Shown here one piece after another: positions 33,761-46,820 of a DNA stretch of 64,000 nt. Origin of the DNA: Siphonodentalium dalli (Eukaryota; Mollusca; Scaphopoda; Gadilida; Siphonodentaliidae); contig CP136066.1 in assembly GCA_032622095.1 (NCBI GenBank), positions 225,498,961-225,562,960 of the forward strand, written 5' to 3'. Position 1 is the first letter of the stretch; the number at the start of each line of letters is the position of its first letter. The notes below the pieces were generated by a model that was given only the letters and a program-made list of their open reading frames with translations, had not been told where the DNA came from and ran no database searches. A program made the translations under genes and the position numbers.

Positions 33761-35311
33761 ACCCGTTATCAGGTCAGGAACATCCTAGATTTATCTACAT
33801 GTATTATATGTGATCGATATTTGGTACGCTGCATGTTATATGTACTTGTATCTGAGGCATGCCAAGAGTTGTCATGTGTACATTCCTGGGACTATATAAC
33901 ACACAAGGCGCCGATTTTAGAAGCTGCATGAGTTTTGGGAGAGTTGATAATTTGGGGGAGATTCGACAGCGGACTGGGGTTCAAATCCCGCTCAATTACA
34001 AAATAACAAAAAGAAGAACGAGATGTAATGGCTCCTTCTAGGAGTAATTGATGCCGTCAATTGGCCTGTTCATCATATTGTTTACAAATGAAGCGAGTGT
34101 CTTCACAACTCACGTGCAGTCACTGTTGCTATCGAGGATATGCCTTGTTATCAAGCAGGATATACACAATCGGCGTTTAGTGTGTATTTGAGGAAAGATA
34201 AATCAGAATACTGGTATACAGTAGGACATTGTAAGTTCTCAAAGTTTAAACTGGTCGAAACAGACAGAACAAAACCAAGCAAAAAGTTATAAATGGCATG
34301 CATGGTTTACATCCCTTGACGAATCGGTAATACCGCTAGCTGCTACCGGCGACATTTTACCCACATTTGGTGGATTTCCGCGATATTAAGATATATACAA
34401 AGCGAACATAGGAACATTCTGCCATTATTAAGCAGACAACATATCGGACAAAATATGTGTAATTTCGTACCTTAAGTTTGGAAAGTCCCACTAGAACCAA
34501 AGAACTATATCGCGAAACGGTGTGATTCGGTTCTTCGATTAATTTATAAACACAACAGTCTAAATGCCCACGTATGACATTATCATGACAACGCGTATGC
34601 CAAGTCAAACGGAAGTGTTCAATTTGCTGCAATTTTGGCTTGCGAAAATGGTCAACAGAACTGCCGCTCTGATCCTCCATTCTGTCATTACGTTTTTAGT
34701 TGGGGAATAGTTCTAAACGCACATAGAACATTTGACTTTGTGGAGATCGGTTTTCGCGAAATATAGAAACCACAGACTAGTACCCAGCCGGCGACAGTGT
34801 CTGAAAGGACATATGACTGGAGTGCTCTGGTAGAGATTGTACTGAATCATGAAGACGTTTTGTGGAAGCATGATCTTCGACTGTTTTATAGCTAAATTGG
34901 TCATAAACTCTATCATCTGACCAGGACCATCTATACCACTGATCGTTAACTGTTGTTTAATGTTCATAGAGAGACATAGCCTTCGGATGTTAATTGGTAA
35001 CATTGCTCTTACAAGGGCGCCACGGCACGATAGAAGTAGATTAGCTTATAGAGGATGGCAGCTTTACGATTGAATGTCGAATATAAACAACAACTCCATC
35101 ACAGTCATTATACTGATCCACTGGAGTTGTGGTTGAACTGTAACTTTTGAGTGCTTTGTGGAATTTTACTCTTTTTTTTTTATTTCACAAAAACCGAAAT
35201 TCCAGCCGAATGAGAGATGGTCATACATTTTGTGACACAGTATAATGGTAACACACTCAAGATCATATTATTAGGTTTATATAATATAAACTATATTTGT
35301 TTAACGAATTC
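33761..35311. other. Region upstream of the apyrase start
   Basis: Should hold the promoter and any 5' non-coding exon. I could not place either. A GGGGTTCAAATCCCG sequence at 33975-33990 resembles a polymerase III B-box, but no A-box fits in front of it. Confidence 0.45.
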
Positions 35312-35800
35312 ACAACCTCAGAATTCCGTTAAAACAACTAATCCTTAAACTATGGCTTATCACTGAAGGTTTCCCATTCACCACGCCAGAAAGCCTCTAA
35401 ATGCGGACCAACAATATACTGATCGATTTAAATACACACCCTATAGTTCGCAATGCGACCTTTAGTCTACATTCCAACTACTGTTAATACTTCATCAGCA
35501 ATATTAATTTATATTTTATGCATTGTGTTCCCGCAATAAAATATTCAAGGGTGGCGCAGAAATCGTTGACACCTAAATATCGAAATTAATTAACGCGGCG
35601 ATAAACATTACTGCAACAATGAGACAGCAGCGAAGATACATCCGCGAATAAATACATCGTGCAACAATTATAACGGGTACGCAATATAGCGAGTACGCTT
35701 TAATCATATTTGCTCCATCACCTCCATGAACACGGCCAAATCAGCATGGCAATATACACCATAGAGGGCGTAACAAAACAGTTCAAAAACTTAGATTCCG
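35312..35800 (-). repeat. Dispersed repeat D, copy 4, with a single minisatellite monomer
   Basis: Reverse orientation relative to copy 3. It runs from the TTAA region (35329) to 35733-35780, where one diverged 48 bp unit is found in the position occupied by the whole array in copy 3. Confidence 0.75.
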
Positions 35801-35989
35801 AAACATATACAATATGCAAAGAGTGGGCGAAAAGCAGAACACCCAACGGCCCCGGAGACAACCGTAGATCACCAGGATTCAAAGTGACTTTTTCGCGGTG
35901 ATTCTCGGTGAACTTGCGTGTAGCGCATTAATATTAATCAACAGAAATGCTGTAGATTGATCAGTGTTCACAAAGATAAATTACCGCGA

Positions 35990-36245
35990 ACCACCGAGAA
36001 TCACCGCCAACCACTGAGAATCACCACCAACCATTGTGAATCGCCACCAACTACTGGGAATCATCACCAACCACTGAGAATCACCACCAACCACTGGGAA
36101 TCACCATCAACCACTGAGAATCACCGCGAACCACTGAGAACCATGCACCGGGAACCACCGAAAGTCACCGCGAATGAACACGAACAACTGAGAATCACCG
36201 CGAATCATTGAGAATCACCGCAATCCACTGAGAATCTCCACAAGA
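35990..36245. repeat. 20 bp minisatellite, about 12 copies
   Basis: Imperfect units of AACCACTGAGAATCACCACC, decaying toward the right end, just before the LINE-like tail. Confidence 0.85.
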
Positions 36246-36347
36246 CACCGACAATTTTTGTGGAACCGCCATTTGGATTAGATTTATAACATTACGAACT
36301 AAACGTCTTGACTTGTTCAAAGGTTTAATGTCCGCGAACATTCTATA

Positions 36348-36840
36348 TTGTGGAAATTGCTAATCGTCGTCACTCAAGCTTTCGAACCAGCGCATGTTAA
36401 AGAATCAGTCAAACGAACCTTAACTGAAAAATTTACCTACGATTGGAAATTAAAGGTGAATTCACTTGGTAAATGTTCGACATATAGAATTTATAAAAAC
36501 AAATTTGGTACTGAACCTTACTTATATAAGTTAACAAGAAACGATGTGATTACTTTAATGAGATATCGCTGTAGAAACCATCACCTGCCAATATAAACAG
36601 GATTATGGCTTAACATTGACAAGAATAAAAGATATTGTAACTTATGTAGGACTAATTCATTAGGTGACGAATATCACCACTTAACGGAATGTAATTACTG
36701 GAGTTCCTTACGTAGACGAAATAAACCAGTTTCATTGACCGAGAATCCTAGTACATACGGTTTTGTTCTCCTATTAAACTCCAACAATGTGACTGTCCTA
36801 CATAAATTAAGCGATTATATAAGAGGAACGTCTACTTGAC
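36348..36840 (+). pseudogene. LINE-like ORF tail with zinc-knuckle-like motif
   Basis: One frame, interrupted by TAA at 36594-36596, reads L-M-R-Y-R-C-R-N-H-H-L-P-I-stop-T-G-L-W and then Y-C-N-L-C-x(n)-E-Y-H-H-L-T-E-C-N. A C-x2-C...H-x4-C cluster after an R-x-R-x-H-x-L-P-I-E-T-G-like segment is typical of the end of non-LTR retrotransposon polyproteins. The stop replaces what is usually Glu. It ends at a natural stop near 36840; no reverse transcriptase core is present, so it is 5' truncated. Confidence 0.6.
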
Positions 36841-38979
36841 GAGTTCACCGCTCCCAACACAACACCACCCATTCCAACCCCCCTTTTGAGTAACTTAAAC
36901 AGCACGAACCTTCCCTATATGACCATATTCCTGATATGTAAACGTTAGAAGATATGTACTTATTTGTTAGTATCAACGCCATACCTCTTTTATGTATATT
37001 GTATTACATGTATATTTGTGATCTCTATATATCATGCATATCATGATGATGAATGAGAATAAACTAATTTGAATTTGTATTTGGTGTTAAATGGGTCCCC
37101 GTGAATCACTCTAACAAAATATCGTCACGGAGTTTGAGTGTTTTGCTCGTCGCACACTATTTACATACTGTAGTCACTAATGTTCCTCTTGAGTTTCGGT
37201 GAACCGTACGTTGGGTGCTGGTGAAATTATCCAGTCACTGGGACTATTTTAGTTCACAAAAACCGAAATTGGTGTCAACATATTGTATTCCAATCAAAAT
37301 AATAACATATTTAAACATTTGACAAACATTTTACAGTAAGATAGAATAATATAAATAATCGATTGATTAGAATGGGGATTAAACAACAAACCCAAGGGCT
37401 TTTATTAAGTTTGCTCCCCTTTTGTTTCGCGCCCGCTCTTCATTAAGTGTTGAGTGGGGGGGGGGTCAGACGGGAAGGAATGCAAATATCATAATTATAG
37501 TAATGACGATGTCGTGAGAAGCAAGGAGATAGAGAGTCTCAGAGAGAGATTGTGAACGAGAAAGAGATGCTGGGAGAGGGGGCAGTGGTGATGAGTTTTC
37601 AATAATTGAGTTGAGTTGTTGCGCAATAATAATGATGCTCATCTATTCGAAATTCGAGCTGGATGAGCGATGTACATGAATTTGGTGACACAATATAAAC
37701 AAAACAATTATAACACCTAAATCCGAAACATTATACATCGAATTTCTCGAATGTTGATCCCATGAAATCAGCACGTTATTTGCGTATACTATAATTTGTT
37801 TTAGGTTCACAGTAGGCGTAGAATCGCATCATTTTGAGTTCATAACTAACTGAAAATATGAGTGTTTTATTGCCATTATCGACTCATAATAACTTATTAT
37901 CAGTTTATTATGGGCGGACAATAACAAGAGCAGACCAACTCACGATTTGCCAGATGTATGTTATTTAAAATGTGTTTTCACTGTGGCCCATTCCTATAAT
38001 TATGAATATTATATGTCGGTTATGAACTTATTATCGCGAGATTAAGTTGTATTATAAGAAACTGCATTCTCGTTCTGAAATAGTTTGATCTTATTGCTTA
38101 TTTGTTGCCTGTTGAATTTTTTGAATGTGAGAATATTTATAGGAAAAATCCAATTTTGACACTTGATTATCTACAATAGCCAAAATGTGTGTCTTATCTG
38201 ATTAACCAAATTGCACATTGAAGCGATAATTGATCGACGCGTTATAAATTGAAGTAATGATACGGCTATCATGAAACACATATTCCATCAATGCACTGTG
38301 ACATGTTAATTGCTATTTATCAGGTAGAAACCAATTTGACTAAATTTACTGAAAGATCAGTTAATACAATTTATATTGATTTTAGACGATAATTTAGATA
38401 TTAATCCTATTGAATATAAATTAATTTCATACTGATGATATCAATGTTTTCAGGTGTTATTCGGCCTCCACATAACCGGTAAGTACGAGCCGACAAGATA
38501 ATACTACCGAAGAAGCGAATTCCATATAACTAACGTCAAGTCATAAAATAAAATAAAAGATATATAAAATTTGAGACGTCACAAATGTTCCTCTAATGTA
38601 CCGAATGAAAATTATGAATTCTTATCTTATATGAGAGTGTTTGATAAACAAATAACAAAAACGCCTTGATAATGTTTATTTGTGTCACTCATTTCGATTT
38701 AAATTATATTAATTCCTATGTGCTGTGTTCTATGCAGTTGTACAGGCATGCAGGGATGTGGCTAGAGGGGGGTGTGGGTGGTGTCTCACCCCCCAGCAGA
38801 GAGCTATATGTTCAATAGTTGGAAATTTCATACCTGCCACAACGAAATTTCACACCAACAATAGGTTGAAAATGTTCTTGTAGTTTGATTATAAAACAAT
38901 TTATTGGGGGGAATTTATTGTTTTTCGACCAATATTTGCATATGTTCCTATTTTTGGTCAAAAATTTTGACAGAAATGA
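36841..38979. other. Unassigned intergenic sequence with one dispersed repeat
   Basis: 37824-37930 resembles the reverse complement of 59690-59795 (TGCCATTATCGA and TTATTATGGGCGG blocks). Otherwise AT-rich with no exon seen. Confidence 0.5.
37513..37590 (+). repeat. Purine-rich tract
   Basis: Nearly all A/G over about 75 bases (GAGAGTCTCAGAGAGAGATT and similar). Nothing else is attached to it. Confidence 0.6.
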
Positions 38980-39565
38980 ACATCAGTTGGAAATTTTCCA
39001 ACCTTAGGGGGGTGAGAGGTTGGAAATTTCCAACACTTGGAAAGCTTGTGTCCTGGTCCCTCCCCCGTGGCCAGTCAAAAACTTCTAGTTAATTTAAGAA
39101 AACAATATTGTCAAACAATTGGTCAACAGTGTCATTGGAATTGTCATCAGTTGGAAATTTTCCAACCTAAGTGGGGGAGTAGGGTTTGAAATTTCCAACA
39201 GTAGGAAGGCTTGAGGCTAGTCTAGATGTTAGGATTTTGCGATTTTCTTGTTCAGATTTCAAAATTTTCGCACACCGGGCCGAACCATGGTCGGCCCGGT
39301 GTGTCATTACCCCATCCACATGGCCAATACAAAACTGCTAATTAGTTTAGCAAAACAATATTTTACTACATTTGGTCAAACTTGTAGACATAAATGGCCA
39401 TCAGTTGAAGAATTTTCCAACCTGAGGGGGGGCATGAGGTTTGAAATTTCCAACACTAGGAAAGCTTCAGTTGAGGCCAGTCTAGATGCTAAGATTTGCG
39501 ATTTTCTTGTATATAGTTTTCAAAATTTTCTCACACCGGGCCAAACAACCATGGTCGGCCCAGTG
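38980..39565. repeat. Direct repeats with GGGCC hairpins
   Basis: The block CATCAGTTGGAAATTTTCCA occurs at about 38982, 39147 and 39401 (variant). Copies 2 and 3 (about 255 bp apart) extend to a hairpin CACACCGGGCCGA...TCGGCCCGGTGTG (39271-39303 and, with changes, 39532-39564). Confidence 0.8.
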
Positions 39566-39657
39566 TTTCCTGGTCTGTTGTCGGTAGTTGCGTGCATTTG
39601 TCTGGAATTAGATCACTAGTTGTTGTTTTTTGGGCCAATTTTCAGGTTAAAAATATC

Positions 39658-41225
39658 TTAACCCTTTGAACCCGTAACACCGATATTTAGGTGCAAACGA
39701 ACCGTGACTATATCCCGTAACACCGATATTTCGGTGCAGCGACGACATGATTCGGTAGCAAATTTATATATAGTATAACGAGCGTCAGACCCACTGATTT
39801 ATATTTAAATTGCTCCCACATATGTCAGCGGCGCCCATGGTGCGTATGGAATGGTTGACCGCTAGTATCGGGTATAAATATATGCGCATGCGCATAGCAT
39901 ATAATCTACAAAAACATACGATATTTTAAGCGAACTGTGCCGCTATATTTACGGCATATAATTTCGTGTTCCCCGTGTGTGTACAGAACAGACATAATTT
40001 GGACACACAATTTCAGTTTAAATTACCCTCGCGTATATTAACCAGTGTTCTGCTACACACGGGGAAGGGACTATCGCATATGAAGTTGATTTATTTGCGC
40101 ATGCGCAGACTAGCGCAATGACAAATAAATGGTTTATAACGTACTTATACACGACATACCCACTAATATATATATTTAAATTGGCCTATTGAAGTCAGCG
40201 CTGGCAAAGGTGTCTATATGGATTGGCTGCCTGCTAGAAACGGCTAGGAAAATATGCGCATGGGCGCAGGCTATAATTCATTTTTAAAAATGCGTTTAAG
40301 TGAAATGTGGCGCTATATATGACATTTCGTTGCATGTTTCACATGTTAGTACAGTAGACACAATCTAGACAGCTTACTTGAACAATGGGGCCACGATATG
40401 TTACGGGAAATTACGTTGTTTCTGGTCTCTGTAATATCGGTCTCTGTTGTGCCACATGCAGCAAAAAGTCTATCGCATATCAAGTTGACTTACTCGCGCA
40501 TGGTCAGGTATATCTTAATTTCACATTAGGATATTGGTTGCATCGAAACGCAATTCGCTGATGTATAATTACAACGTTATAAGCTAGAATTCGTTTGTCC
40601 TGCAAATTTCGGGTAGTTGCCCAGTAACCGTTTCTAAGGCGAGATCGGGTGGCAAAGTCTCCCGATCTTACAATGATCAGTGGTCCGTGCATGCATATAT
40701 CATGCCTGCACAGTTTCAGGTAGGTGTCCCCTTTCAACATAACCAACACCATGCGACTAGACACTGTCTAAATTAAGGCAAAACATACCACTGAATGGTT
40801 AGTGCAATTATGTCATTCGATCAGTTGTGGTATTTGCTTAGCAACCGTTGCTACCCTTAAATGGGATATTTGGTTCACTATTCTGGTCGGGTATATATCA
40901 AATTTCACGTTAGGGTAGTACCTGTATCAAAAAACGCAATCACTGAGGTTGAATTACGACGCTATAAGCTATATTTACATTTTTCAGTCAATTCCGGGTA
41001 GTTGCCTAGCAACCGTTACCAAGGAGTTGCCGCGAGGCAAAGTCTCGCGATCTTATAATGATCGCTGATCCATGGGGACAAACCTGTAAAGTTTCAGACC
41101 GGTGTCGCAATTTGAACATAATCAACACCATGCTACTAGACACTGTCAAATTTAAGCGGACATACCACTGGGAGCCCCGGGTCAGGGTGCCAATCACTGT
41201 GGGGCGCCAGGGTTCAAAGGGTTAA
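39658..41225. mobile_element. 1.57 kb TTAA element with internal duplications
   Basis: A perfect 16 bp inverted repeat: TTAACCCTTTGAACCC at the left and GGGTTCAAAGGGTTAA at the right. Inside, 40503-40800 resembles 40887-41170, and 39830-40020 resembles 40210-40370, so the body is two tandem pairs. No transposase frame. Probably a non-autonomous piggyBac-type element. Confidence 0.82.
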
Positions 41226-43129
41226 TGTTCTTATACTGGGAAAATAGAAGCATAGCTTGTGAATATTGTTTTATAGAGCCCATATACAGAATGAGCAGGA
41301 CACTGTCTGTACGGTAGTACTGGTCTGTCCATAAGGTCGTGCACTTAACTCCCGAAACCATATATGAAATAACAGATTGCTTTATATCTGTTATAGACCA
41401 GAGGTGTACCTGATGAGCTGCTGTGGCCAAACATTTTTTTATAGGACCAACTTTCGGTACAAAAATATGATTTCGGAACGGACTTAGTAAACATTTTCCA
41501 AACAATTGATTCCTTCTGTGTTATCAAGCTAGTACGATAAGTCAAAAAATAAACACTAAAAAAATAAACACTCAAATACAGTAAATATGACATGTTTACA
41601 TAGTTCCACATGTCAACACCACTTTAGAAACAGGACCCGTTAACCAACAAACCTTTTAACGTATGGATGTTGATTGTATACCTGTATGTGGGATGGCCCA
41701 CGCTTTTGTCTGCTATCACGATAACAAATTGTATGCATGGGAACTTTGAACACAATTCCAACCGATGTATACCATATATATACATAACTGTTATATACTC
41801 TACGTAAAGAGCGTTCACCATGTCATATGTATAGGTTTGTAATTGAATTACTTACTAACAACAGCCCTATTTATCAATGATCATGACAAGTGTAAGATGG
41901 ACATGTTGTCGTGTGATGTGTGGATGCTTGCTGCATGTTTGGCCTTTGACCCGGGGCTGCTGTGTTGCATAAGATGTGTTTATTTATTATTTATTTTAAT
42001 ACGGACTTATTTTTCCTCCAAAACCATCAGGATATACTGATAGTCAAACACTGCATAACAATAAACATATACATAAACATACCACCAGAAAAGGTGTGCC
42101 ATTTATAATAAGGTTTTTAAAATCAAAATATATAATATCTGACAGCGATAAACTGTTGCTGTATGTATGCATCTATGGAAACCATTTAACTCTATCCATA
42201 TATTTATGAATTTACTAACAATTTTCATCCTATAGGCAACGATAACCCTTAACGATATTATGAGTAACTGCTCGTCCAATAAGAGACGATAACCTTCAAC
42301 TATATATAGTTTGCCCAAATTATCATATCTGACATACACGTTAACATGTTGGCATAGAACTTAACTAATGGGAAAGGAGTGATATACATTATAACTGTAA
42401 GATGTGCGACGTATACATCATACATAAATGGGGAGGGTTACTATGCATCATAACTATGGATGGAAATGTGGTAATATACGTCATAAACATATATTTGGGA
42501 ATTTGCAAACAATATCCATACATCTAATATACTACGATGACCTTTAACTATATTTATCGGGACCTACATGTGTATATTCTCATCCAATGCACACTACGAT
42601 GACCTTTAACTATATTTATCGGGAACTACAGGTATATATACTCATCCAATGCATGCTACGATGACCTTTATCTATATTTGTGTAACTATGGGTATGTAAC
42701 TTCTCTGTATACTCAATATATACATGTATATGCCTTATACTATTATCGCATAATTAAAACTTCACATAACCGATGAATAATCAACCGTTCTACTATCCTA
42801 ACTGTTTTTGTTGACTTTTAGATAGCCGTGGGTTCACGCCTTCCGGTTACCAGTCGATGCATCACGCGGGTTTTTATCTGCCTGCTCGGTGTGTCGGTGT
42901 GGTGCATGCGGACCTTGCCAATAAGTTATCATTCCTGTCATCCCCTTTGGCATAATTGCCATAAACCATAAAACAAGGAACAATTACCAGAGGTGCCATG
43001 TTGATAACCCTTCCTAAATTGTGTAATTTATTTTCAGGAAAATGAACTCACTTCAACTTTTATAATATACTCTATGAAATTACTAGATCAATGGATCTCA
43101 TAGATTGGGATTTACATTTGGTTCAAATA
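41226..43129. other. Unassigned intergenic sequence
   Basis: No gene recognised; the short 65 bp repeat at 42.5 kb is the only structure seen. Confidence 0.5.
42533..42690. repeat. 65 bp tandem repeat, 2-3 copies
   Basis: TACGATGACCTTTAACTATA with CTCATCCAATGCA between. A looser relative lies at 42240-42320. Confidence 0.8.
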
Positions 43130-45175
43130 GGGGCAGATATAGGAGGTTTAACACGCCCGGACCCACCCATCTATGCTATGAATTCATGGGGCAGATATAG
43201 GAGATTTAACACCCCCGCACCCACCCATCTATGCTATGAATTCATGGCAGATATAGGAGATTTAACACGCCCGCACCCACCCATCTATGCTATGAATTCA
43301 TGGCAGATATAGGAGATTTAACACGCCCGGACCCACCCATCTATGCTATGAATTCATGGCAGATATAGGAGATTTAACACACCCGGACCCACCCATCTAT
43401 AGGATATTTAACACGCCCGAACCCACCCATCTATAGGAGATTTAACACGCCCGGACCCACCCATCTATAGGAGATTTAACACGCCCAAACCCACCCATCT
43501 ATAAGAGATTTAACACGCCCGGACCCACCCATCTATAGGAGATTTAACACGCCCGGACCCACCCATGTATAGGAGAATTAACACGCCCGGACCCACCCAT
43601 CTATAGATTTAACACGCCCGGACCCACCCATCTATATGATATTTAACACGCCCGGACCCACCCATCTATAGGAGATATAACACGCCTGGACCAACCCATC
43701 TCTAGGAGATTTAACACGCCCGGACCCACCCATCTATAGGATATTTAACACGCCCAGACCCACCCATCTATAGGAGATTTAACACGCCTGGACCCACCCA
43801 TCTATATGAGATTTAACACGCCCGGACCCTCCCATCTATAGGAGATTTAACACGCTTGGACCCACCCATCTATAGGAGATTTAACACGACCGGACCCACC
43901 CATCTATAGGAGATTTAACACGCCCGGACCCATCCATATATAGGAGATTTAACACGCCCGGACCCACCCATCTATAGGAGATTTAACACGCCCGGACCCA
44001 CCCATATATAGGAGATTTAACACGCCCGGACCCACCCATCTATAGGATATTTAACACGCTCGGACCCACCCATCTATAGGAGATTTGACACGCCCGGACC
44101 CACCCATCTATAGGAGATTTAACACGCCCGGACCCACCCATCTATAGGAGATTTAACACGCCCGGACCCATCCATATATAGGAGATTTATCACGACCGGA
44201 CCCACCCATCTATATGAGATTTAACACGCCCGGACCCACCCATCTATAGGATATTTAACACGCCCGGACCCACCCATCTATAGGAGATTTAACACGCCCG
44301 GACCCACCCATCTATAGGAGATTTGACACGCCCGGACCCACCCATCTATAGGTGAATTAACACGCCCGGACCCACCCATCTATAGGAGATTTAACACGCC
44401 CGGACCCATCCATATATAGGAGATTTATCACGACCGGACCCACCCATCTATAGGAGATTTAACACGCCCGGACCCACCCATCTATAGGATATTTAACACG
44501 CCCGGACCCACCCATATATAGGAGATTTAACACGCCCGGACCCACCCATCTATAGGATATTTAACACGCCCGGACCCACCCATCTATAGGAGATTTGACA
44601 CGCCCGGACCCACCCATCTATAGGAGATTTAAAACGCCCGGACCCACCCATCTATAGGAGATTTAACACGCCCGGACCCACCCATCTATAGGAGATTTAA
44701 CACGCCCGGACCCACCCATCTATATGAGATTTAACACGCCCGGACCCACCCATCTATAGGATATTTAACACGCCCGGACCCACCCATCTATAGGAGATTT
44801 AACACGCCCGGACTCACCCATATATAGGAGATTTAACACGCCCGGACCCACCCATCTATAGGATATTTAACACGCCCGGACCCACCCATCTATAGGAGAT
44901 TTGACACGCCCGGACCCACCCATCTATAGGAGATTTAACACGCCCGGACCCACCCATCTGTAGGAGATTTAACACGCCCGGACCCACCCATCTATAGGAG
45001 ATTTAACACGCCCGGAACCACCCATCTATAGGAGATTTAACACGCCCGGACCCACCCATCTATATGAGATTTAACACGCCCGGACCCACCCATCTATAGG
45101 AAATTTAACACGCCCGCACCCACCCATATATAGGAGATTTAACACGCCCGGACCCACCCATATATGCCATGAATT
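43130..45175. repeat. 34 bp minisatellite, about 60 copies
   Basis: Consensus ATAGGAGATTTAACACGCCC plus GGACCCACCCATCT. The first four units carry an extra ATGCTATGAATTCATGG, and the same ATGAATTCATGG returns right after the last unit (45168-45180). Variants such as GGATATTTAA, CATATATAGG and GATTTGACACG recur in blocks. Confidence 0.95.
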
Positions 45176-45974
45176 CATGGTTGGTAACGTTTAATTTAAT
45201 GGCATATTTCCATTACGATATTGCATTGGCTCCTTCTATAATTCTATACAATTAAAATATCTACCAAATACTCATAATGCTGTTGATTCCAAGTTGACAT
45301 CGAGACGATCCGTCCATTATTTATTATATACTGAGATGTTCAGACAATAAACACATCACAACACAACTATAAAGGTTCACGTGTGTCCTTACGCTATCAT
45401 TTCTTAATATAATAATATACATTATATCTGCTATTCATCTTGTTTTAAACATTTGTGTAAATATTGTCGGGAGAGTGGCCACATTAAGTTGGTATAACTT
45501 GGGCCTCAATTGTTTGTTACAATAATTATATATTAAACCAATCCAAGCTGTCAGTCACTGTTACCCAGAATAATACATATAGCACATGATCCTACCCTTA
45601 TTCCATTCAATAAACCCATTCTATAAATTGTGATATTAAACGTTCGTTTAATAACAGGAAATAGTGCCTGGTGACCTTTGACTTCCGGTGTGTCGTCTGT
45701 TAACATTCCGTCCGATGCGTCTCAAAATAATATGGCTTCCAATAGTTTTCCAACAAACTATCATGAATGAAGAGTTTGAAATGTTATGTCATTAAATATA
45801 CGTCATTAAATGCAACAAATAGTCTTTATTTATCTGGGACTATTTCTTTACGCGGGCAAACAACGATTAGTTACGTGAAACGTCACCGCATGCCTTAGAG
45901 AAGCCGATGTTAGTTTCGCGTCCCATTTGTTGATTTAAGCATGCTTTGTCGATGTTTTGGATCATGTAATAAAT

Positions 45975-46122
45975 AGAATCTACAACTCGTCCCCAGTTTA
46001 TAGCGAAAATTAAAAAACTCATACAGTAAATTAGGTCTGGACCTCGCCAAAGGCTCGGTCCAGACCTAATTTACTGGACTCGTTTTGTAAATTCCGCTAT
46101 AAACTGAGGACTCGTTGTAGAT
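45975..46122. repeat. Imperfect palindrome of about 145 bp
   Basis: ATCTACAACTCGTCCCCAGT pairs with the sequence ending at 46122. The core AGGTCTGGACC / GGTCCAGACCT surrounds a short spacer at 46043-46053. Confidence 0.85.
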
Positions 46123-46408
46123 CCTTTATATAGCACATTGCACAAGTATAAATATTGGCTGAAGTAAATGTAGTTCGGGCTATTTATATGTGCTTGTACA
46201 GCCAAACCAAATCACATTTTACAACCCTTGCGCTTCATGTTTGGCTCGAGTACAATTAACTTCACGAGTTCGTTGGGGTGTTGATAATATGGTCACAGAT
46301 AAATGCATCACCGCACATGTAACATCAGTCCCTGTCTGTGCCTAAATAAACCCTGCAAGTCTGTATCTTGTTAATGCATGGACTCTAGGAAGGGTGAAGT
46401 GTAATAAA

Positions 46409-46568
46409 CACAGAACGACACCAGCGTGTTAATGGGTTTGCTGATACGTAGCGCGTGCCGTCGCGGAAGGATATGACTCGAGGCAGCTCTTCTCGTCCTA
46501 TAATAATCCTTCCGCGATAATAGTCGCGTAGTATCAACAAACCCATAACACACCCGTGTCGTTCTGTG
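46409..46568. repeat. Foldback of about 160 bp
   Basis: CACAGAACGACACCAGCGTG (46409) pairs with the sequence ending GTGTCGTTCTGTG (46568). The inner CGCGGAAGG / CCTTCCGCG also pairs. Confidence 0.85.
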
Positions 46569-46820
46569 AATATAAAGCACCCGATCCACATTGCATTATC
46601 AGATGTAGGTACTTAATGACGGCCATCTTCTACCATATATAGATACTTAATTGGGTACCGTATACGCACATCGAGTACACCACTACGTTATATATAACTT
46701 AATAATGGAATTGATGTGTTGTAGATATGAGTAGCTCTACGAATGAGAAATTATGCATTTCTATTGAATAAAGCTTCTGATCACGCAAATAACACCCAGT
46801 TCAGTATTATAAATAGGACA

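Noticed and set aside
33935-34000. tRNA gene suggested by GGGGTTCAAATCCCG
   Set aside because: Only the T-arm-like segment is present; the stem pairs poorly and no D-arm or A-box lies at the right distance.
34357-34680. 107-codon minus-strand frame upstream of the apyrase
   Set aside because: No motif and no splice link to exon 1, whose own upstream stop rules out direct in-frame fusion.
43091-43312. Plus-strand frame with repeated P-P-I-Y-A-M-N-S-W
   Set aside because: It is the start of the 34 bp minisatellite.
43130-45175. CRISPR array
   Set aside because: Units are contiguous tandem repeats without unique spacers, in a eukaryotic context. The same applies to the 62.7 kb and 28 kb arrays.
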